A stretch of 64,000 bases of DNA, taken from contig OZ038322.1 of NCBI GenBank assembly GCA_964035795.1, positions 23,208,359 through 23,272,358 of the forward strand. Direction: 5' to 3'. The position numbers and the translations under genes are program-made. Positions 60,186 through 64,000 of the stretch are shown one piece after another. Numbering within the stretch: position 1 is the stretch's first letter; every line of letters begins with the position of its first letter. Under the pieces are notes generated by a model. It did not search any database. It was not told where the DNA came from and was given only the letters and a program-made list of their open reading frames with translations. This stretch comes from Pterobdella sp. o SKG-2022. Its lineage: Eukaryota > Annelida > Clitellata > Hirudinida > Piscicolidae.

Positions 60186-60493
60186 GGATGTTTTAATTTC
60201 GACTCGAAAAATTTAGAAATTATTTATTATTTAAATTAAAATGTTATTATTTTCAAACTATTATCAAATTTTTTTCTGTTAATGAATAATTTTTCCAAAA
60301 TGTTTCTTAGTTTAATTTTTCTAAACTTCACTTTTAAAATGTAAACTCCAAAAAACTTTCTGAAAAATAATTTGATATTTTTCTTTATTAACGTTTATAT
60401 TAATAGTCCGAGTTGATATATAAATTTTAATTTTGAATAATTTTTTTTGTAAGTTCAATATCTTTTCACCTAATTCAAAAAATTGACAAAATT
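60186..60493. promoter_or_regulatory. Head-to-head intergenic spacer (likely bidirectional promoter)
   Basis: 308 bp separate the RBM41 start codon (minus) from the Tuba-like start codon (plus). The sequence is very AT-rich with no clear motif that I can name. Promoter function is inferred from arrangement alone. Confidence 0.5.
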
Positions 60494-60776
60494 ATGACTA
60501 CCTTATATAGAGCTTTTCATGATTTTATTGAAATTCAAAAAGGAGAAATAATTTTGATGAAAAATGATGTTATTTTGTTCATAAAACAAGTTGATTATGA
60601 TTGGTTCCATGGGCTTAATATATCTAGCGGCGAAAAGGGTCTAATGCCAAGAACATTTGTGGAACCATGTCTTTTACCAAAAATAAAATATCGTGATGAA
60701 AATTTTATGGATAATTTGTATTTGACAATATCTCCATATGATTCCTCACATTCAGAAGATTTGAAATTTGATTCAA
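60494..60776 (+). CDS. DNMBP: Tuba-like exon 1: SH3-1 and half of SH3-2
   Basis: Starts MTTLYRAFHDFIEIQKGEII. SH3-1 spans about residues 4-57 and ends GEKGLMPRTFVE. SH3-2 opens with LYLTISPYDSSHSEDLKFDS and is cut by the donor TTCAA|GTTAGT (phase 1). Confidence 0.82.
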
Positions 60777-63700
60777 GTTAGTTTGCATTCATGGTTAGAA
60801 TCATGAGGGAAACAAATTATTTATTTAATCCACGAAAATTTTTTACAAAAAATTTCAAATTATTCAGTTCACTTGTTAATATAAGGTTTTCTTATGAAAA
60901 GCTTTGTGGATTGAGTGAATACTTTGTTTTTTTTTTTCTTTTTATTGTTTCGGTCTATGTTACATCTTTTTTTAGCATTATAAATTCAAAATAAATTTTT
61001 CATATAATTTCTTTTTTTAAAGATGAGATCATTTTTGTCGTAAAAAATGAAGATGAAAATTGGATGTATGGGATCAACTGCTCTGAAAAAGAAGGATTGT
61101 TTCCAAAGAACTTTGTCAAAAAAATATTCATGGCCATTAGTGACAAAGAGAATGTAGCAGTGAGTATAAATGACTTTTCAACTGATATTGATTCAAGTAA
61201 GTTCACGGCACCTCCACAAGAAAATAAAGAAAAAAATATCATTCCACAAAACAAAAAAATTATTGAAGAAGCACCTTCAAAAATAGATTTTTTTCAAAAA
61301 AAATTTGTTTCCAAAGGAATAGCTTTAATTGATTTAAAAGAAGAAGAAATCAAAAATTCTGATACTATTCAAGAACTGGTTATGAAAGAAAATGACGTCA
61401 TAGAAATTTATGAGTTTCTCGAAAATGGGTGGGGTTTGTGTAAAAATAGCAACACACAAAAAGTTGGAAAAGTGAATCTAGAGTTTATATTTATTTCAGA
61501 AGGATATGATCCTATTAATCAATCAGAAAATAAAAGAAAATTTGATTGGTGGAAGAAACCTGAAGCTGAATTGTTATTGGCTCCAAAACCTCATGAAACA
61601 AATGACTCAGCACCTCAATTTGAAGACCAAACTGCCCCCTTGTCTTTCCCAGATGATGACTTGTGGCAAAATAACGATTTGATGGATTTTTATAACTATT
61701 CTGATGATAAAAATCTGGAAAAACAATTTGACATTAATTCATCTATAAGTCCACTTGACAACTATATAGCTGATGGTTTGCATGCAGGTAATATGATGGA
61801 CACTCATGACAATGATGTTTGTTTTATTGAATTAAGCATTTCGCCAAACAACCAGCCTATAAAAATAAACTCAAAACCTGCTTCTCTAATCAGTAGTGGT
61901 AGTGTGAGTTTAAATGAAAGCAAAGATAGCAACTGCCTTGAAGATGATAACGCTGTTTTTTTGGATGCTGAAGATGGAAGTGAATACAAGGAATTTGTGA
62001 GGGATCAAAATTGCACCGAAAAAATGTGTCATAAGGAAGAATTGGTTGGAGTAGTCAATGAAGAAAAAAGAGAGAAAAAAGAAGAATTGGTTGGACTAGT
62101 TGATGAGAAAAAAAAAAAAAAAAATTGTTTGGACAAGTCGAGGAAGAAAAAACAGAAAAAAAGGAAGAATTGGTTGGACTAATTGATATAAAAAACACAG
62201 AGAATAAGAAAGATTCGATCAGCATCACAATAAACAATGATTTTTTACATTCTACTGATAATCTGCCCTCATCCCAACATGACAGTGTGAACCTTCCCAA
62301 TGATAATAAGTCAGCTGTAGATAACACTATTGATTCTCACAATGGTGGAAAAGATCCTCTCATTGATATCAAGTCGGTTGTGAATAACAAAGTTGATTCT
62401 CATAATGATAAGAATGATGAACTGAGTAAAGACCAAGATGAAGTTATAAAGGCATGCCCACAAAGTAGCCAGGATAATAAGCAGGAACTTAAAGTTGAAG
62501 AAAATAATTTTATAAAAGCCCAAGTTAGGTGTCCAAAGCCTTTGCCCCGAACAAAAAGTAACTCTAACAAAATCAATACCTTGATGACTGTAGAGTTAAA
62601 AGATAATACTCAAGATACAAACGAAAAGCCTACTATAAATATCTTCAATGTTAAACCATGTTTCGATGTAATTAAAGAAAGCATAGGAATTTTAGACGCT
62701 CTCAGCGTTGGAGATGATTTTCTCAGCAAAGATTCTTCAAGATTATATGAATCAATAAATGATGACGATGTTATGTTAGGTTCTGACACTAGTCAAAAGT
62801 ACGATTTACCGCCTAAGAATGATCTAGACTCGAAACAAGAGGATATGGGAAGTAATGTTGAGGATAATATATATGAACGAATAGATGGCGATGATGATGA
62901 TGATGATGAAAATGAAGTAATAAAGGATTTAAACAAGAGAATAACAGAAACTGAAGAAACTTTAGAAGTAATTATTTTTCTATTTTTTTTATTTGAAAAA
63001 ATAAAATGCATCGATTAATGTAAAAAAACTCAACTCATTATTAAGTAATTTATACATAATTACTAAAGAATCTAGTTAAATTCAATACATTCTTCACTAA
63101 CTATGAGGATGATGATGATGATGATGGCGATGACACATTTTATTTTATTTTATTATAGTTAGACTATTATTAACCATCATATAATTTCCTCAATTCATTA
63201 AACTCCAAACTTCACAGAGATTAAATGCCCAGAAACATCAATTAATACATGGAATTCACCATGAAAATCGTAACATCAACGACCCTAGTACTGATGATAT
63301 TGAGTTCGTACAAGCAAATATTGATGGTTTGACCCAAGAGCTGGTTTTTATGAGAGGTAGCCTCAAAACGCTTTTGATGAGAAGTTCAAAGGATATCAAG
63401 ATCAACTATCGTGAACAGACGGATAATATCTATGAAAATGATCAGAATATTATTAAAAGTATTAAAAAGCATAAAACTGCCCCCAAAAAAAACAAACGCA
63501 ATTCTCGAGAAAATAAATTAAAAAATAACTTTAATGAAGAATTGAGCGTTAAAGAAAGGAAGAAAAAGAGGATGAATCTGATTGAAGAAATTTTAATGAC
63601 GGAGAAGGAGCACTTGAATTGTTTGCAAGCCTGCCAACAAAGCTACTCAAACGATGTGTGTTTTATGGGAAAATTTTCCATTTATTTATGATAAATTTAT

Positions 63701-64000
63701 ATTTTTTTGCGGTTTTTTTACCTTTGATACTCCTAAAACGCAGGAATCAGCTCCCAAAGAAATTTTTGAAGTGTTCAAGGATCTTTCTCTTGTTATTAAT
63801 TGCTCCAAAAACTTCTTGAACAAACTCGATGACTTCGTTTTTGGTAAAGCTTTCGAGGATCAACTCATTGGTAATATAACCAATTATTTCAACTTATATA
63901 TAACCAAAAAAAATAGAATACTTTTCTATCAATAATTTTTAAACACTTAATTTCAGGGAAATGCTTTAAAGACTGCAATGATGACATGAAATCATCGTAT
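60494..64000 (+). CDS. DNMBP: Tuba/DNMBP-like RhoGEF, 5' part (continues past window)
   Basis: Exons 60494-60776, 61023-62967, 63218-63655, 63744-63870 and 63957 onward. The order is SH3-1, SH3-2 (split by intron 1), SH3-3, a long acidic Asp/Asn/Lys-rich linker, a coiled coil and the start of a DH (RhoGEF) domain. In Tuba/DNMBP a cluster of N-terminal SH3 domains binds dynamin, and the DH domain activates Cdc42. The coiled coil with ITETEETLE, DDIEFVQANIDGLTQEL just before the DH and the DH opening RMNLIEEILMTEKEHL match that architecture. Human DNMBP has four N-terminal SH3 domains; only three are visible here. BAR and C-terminal SH3 parts would lie beyond the window. Exon 2 carries an apparent one-base loss in a poly-A run at 62108-62124. 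Confidence 0.82.
61023..62967 (+). CDS. DNMBP: Tuba-like exon 2: SH3-2 end, SH3-3 and acidic linker (frameshift)
   Basis: Acceptor TTTTTAAAG, donor TTAGAA|GTAATT. It reads EIIFVVKNEDENWMYGINCS and GLFPKNFV (SH3-2), then GIALIDLKEEEIKNSD and ENDVIEIYEFLENGWGLC (SH3-3), then about 450 residues of acidic linker. Before and after the A-run the protein repeats KKEELVGLV/KKEELVGLI, showing both frames belong to one protein. With 17 As the frame is lost; 15 or 18 would keep it. An Asp run (GDDDDDDENE) lies near the end. Confidence 0.8.
63218..63655 (+). CDS. DNMBP: Tuba-like exon 3: coiled coil and DH start
   Basis: Acceptor ACTTCACAG, donor AACGAT|GTGTGT, 146 codons. It encodes RLNAQKHQLIHGIHHENRNI, then IEFVQANIDGLTQEL, a basic stretch, and KKRMNLIEEILMTEKEHLNC, the first helix of a DH domain (R..VI.ELL.TE..Y...L). 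Confidence 0.82.
63744..63870 (+). CDS. DNMBP: Tuba-like exon 4: DH domain
   Basis: Acceptor CTAAAACGCAG, donor CTCATTG|GTAATA. It encodes APKEIFEVFKDLSLVINCSK and LNKLDDFVFGKAFEDQLIG, matching DH helices that follow the first one in DNMBP (LFGN...VI..S..LL..LE). Confidence 0.82.
63957..64000 (+). CDS. DNMBP: Tuba-like exon 5 (partial)
   Basis: Acceptor TTAATTTCAG, two-base start completing the Gly codon; it reads KCFKDCNDDMKSSY to the window edge, continuing the DH domain. Confidence 0.75.

Noticed and set aside
1..64000. CRISPR array, prophage, operon or viral gene block
   Set aside because: The whole window reads as intron-rich animal DNA; no regular spacer array, integrase, capsid or polymerase genes were seen.

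Overview
The window is nuclear DNA of an AT-rich invertebrate animal. Introns with GT..AG borders interrupt every large gene. The genes are animal-specific families (a SUEL-lectin/CUB receptor, ninein, RBM41 and a Tuba-like RhoGEF). The transposons are non-LTR retrotransposons of the L2/CR1 type, an AP-endonuclease LINE, and tRNA-derived SINEs. Nothing in the sequence fixes the phylum. There is no operon, CRISPR array or other bacterial feature. I built the exon models by hand from reading frame, splice consensus and intron phase.

Layout. (1) 1.9-21.1 kb, minus strand: a single-pass membrane receptor with a SUEL (galactose-binding) lectin domain, a CUB domain, a sushi-like module, a transmembrane helix and an Asn/Gln-rich tail. 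Its 13-kb intron carries a decayed L2 element and an intact-looking SINE. (2) 21.1-44.8 kb: a gene-poor stretch with one truncated L2 copy and a few weak open frames. (3) 44.87-54.09 kb, plus strand: an almost complete ninein-family gene in about 17 exons. Two EF-hands lie at the start, a ninein-type EF-hand/linker follows, then a long coiled coil and the conserved ninein C-terminus. Its third exon holds a nearly perfect 546-bp (182-codon) tandem repeat rich in FSFM-S/T-P motifs. (4) 55.74-56.03 kb, plus strand: a small secreted protein with six cysteines. (5) 56.45-60.19 kb, minus strand: a four-exon RBM41 orthologue (RRM protein of the minor spliceosome), with an internally deleted LINE and a SINE in its large intron. 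(6) From 60.49 kb to the window end, plus strand: the 5' part of a Tuba/DNMBP-like RhoGEF with three SH3 domains, an acidic linker, a coiled coil and the start of the DH domain. One base appears to be missing in a poly-A run of its exon 2.

Relations. RBM41 and the Tuba-like gene are head to head across about 308 bp, which suggests a shared promoter. The secreted-peptide gene and RBM41 are tail to tail. Ninein (microtubule anchoring) and Tuba (Cdc42/dynamin/actin) are not known to share a pathway, so I read their proximity as incidental. The most unusual item is the fresh intragenic repeat expansion in ninein. The SINE families and the two L2 tails form a second theme, because one SINE ends in an L2-like tail.
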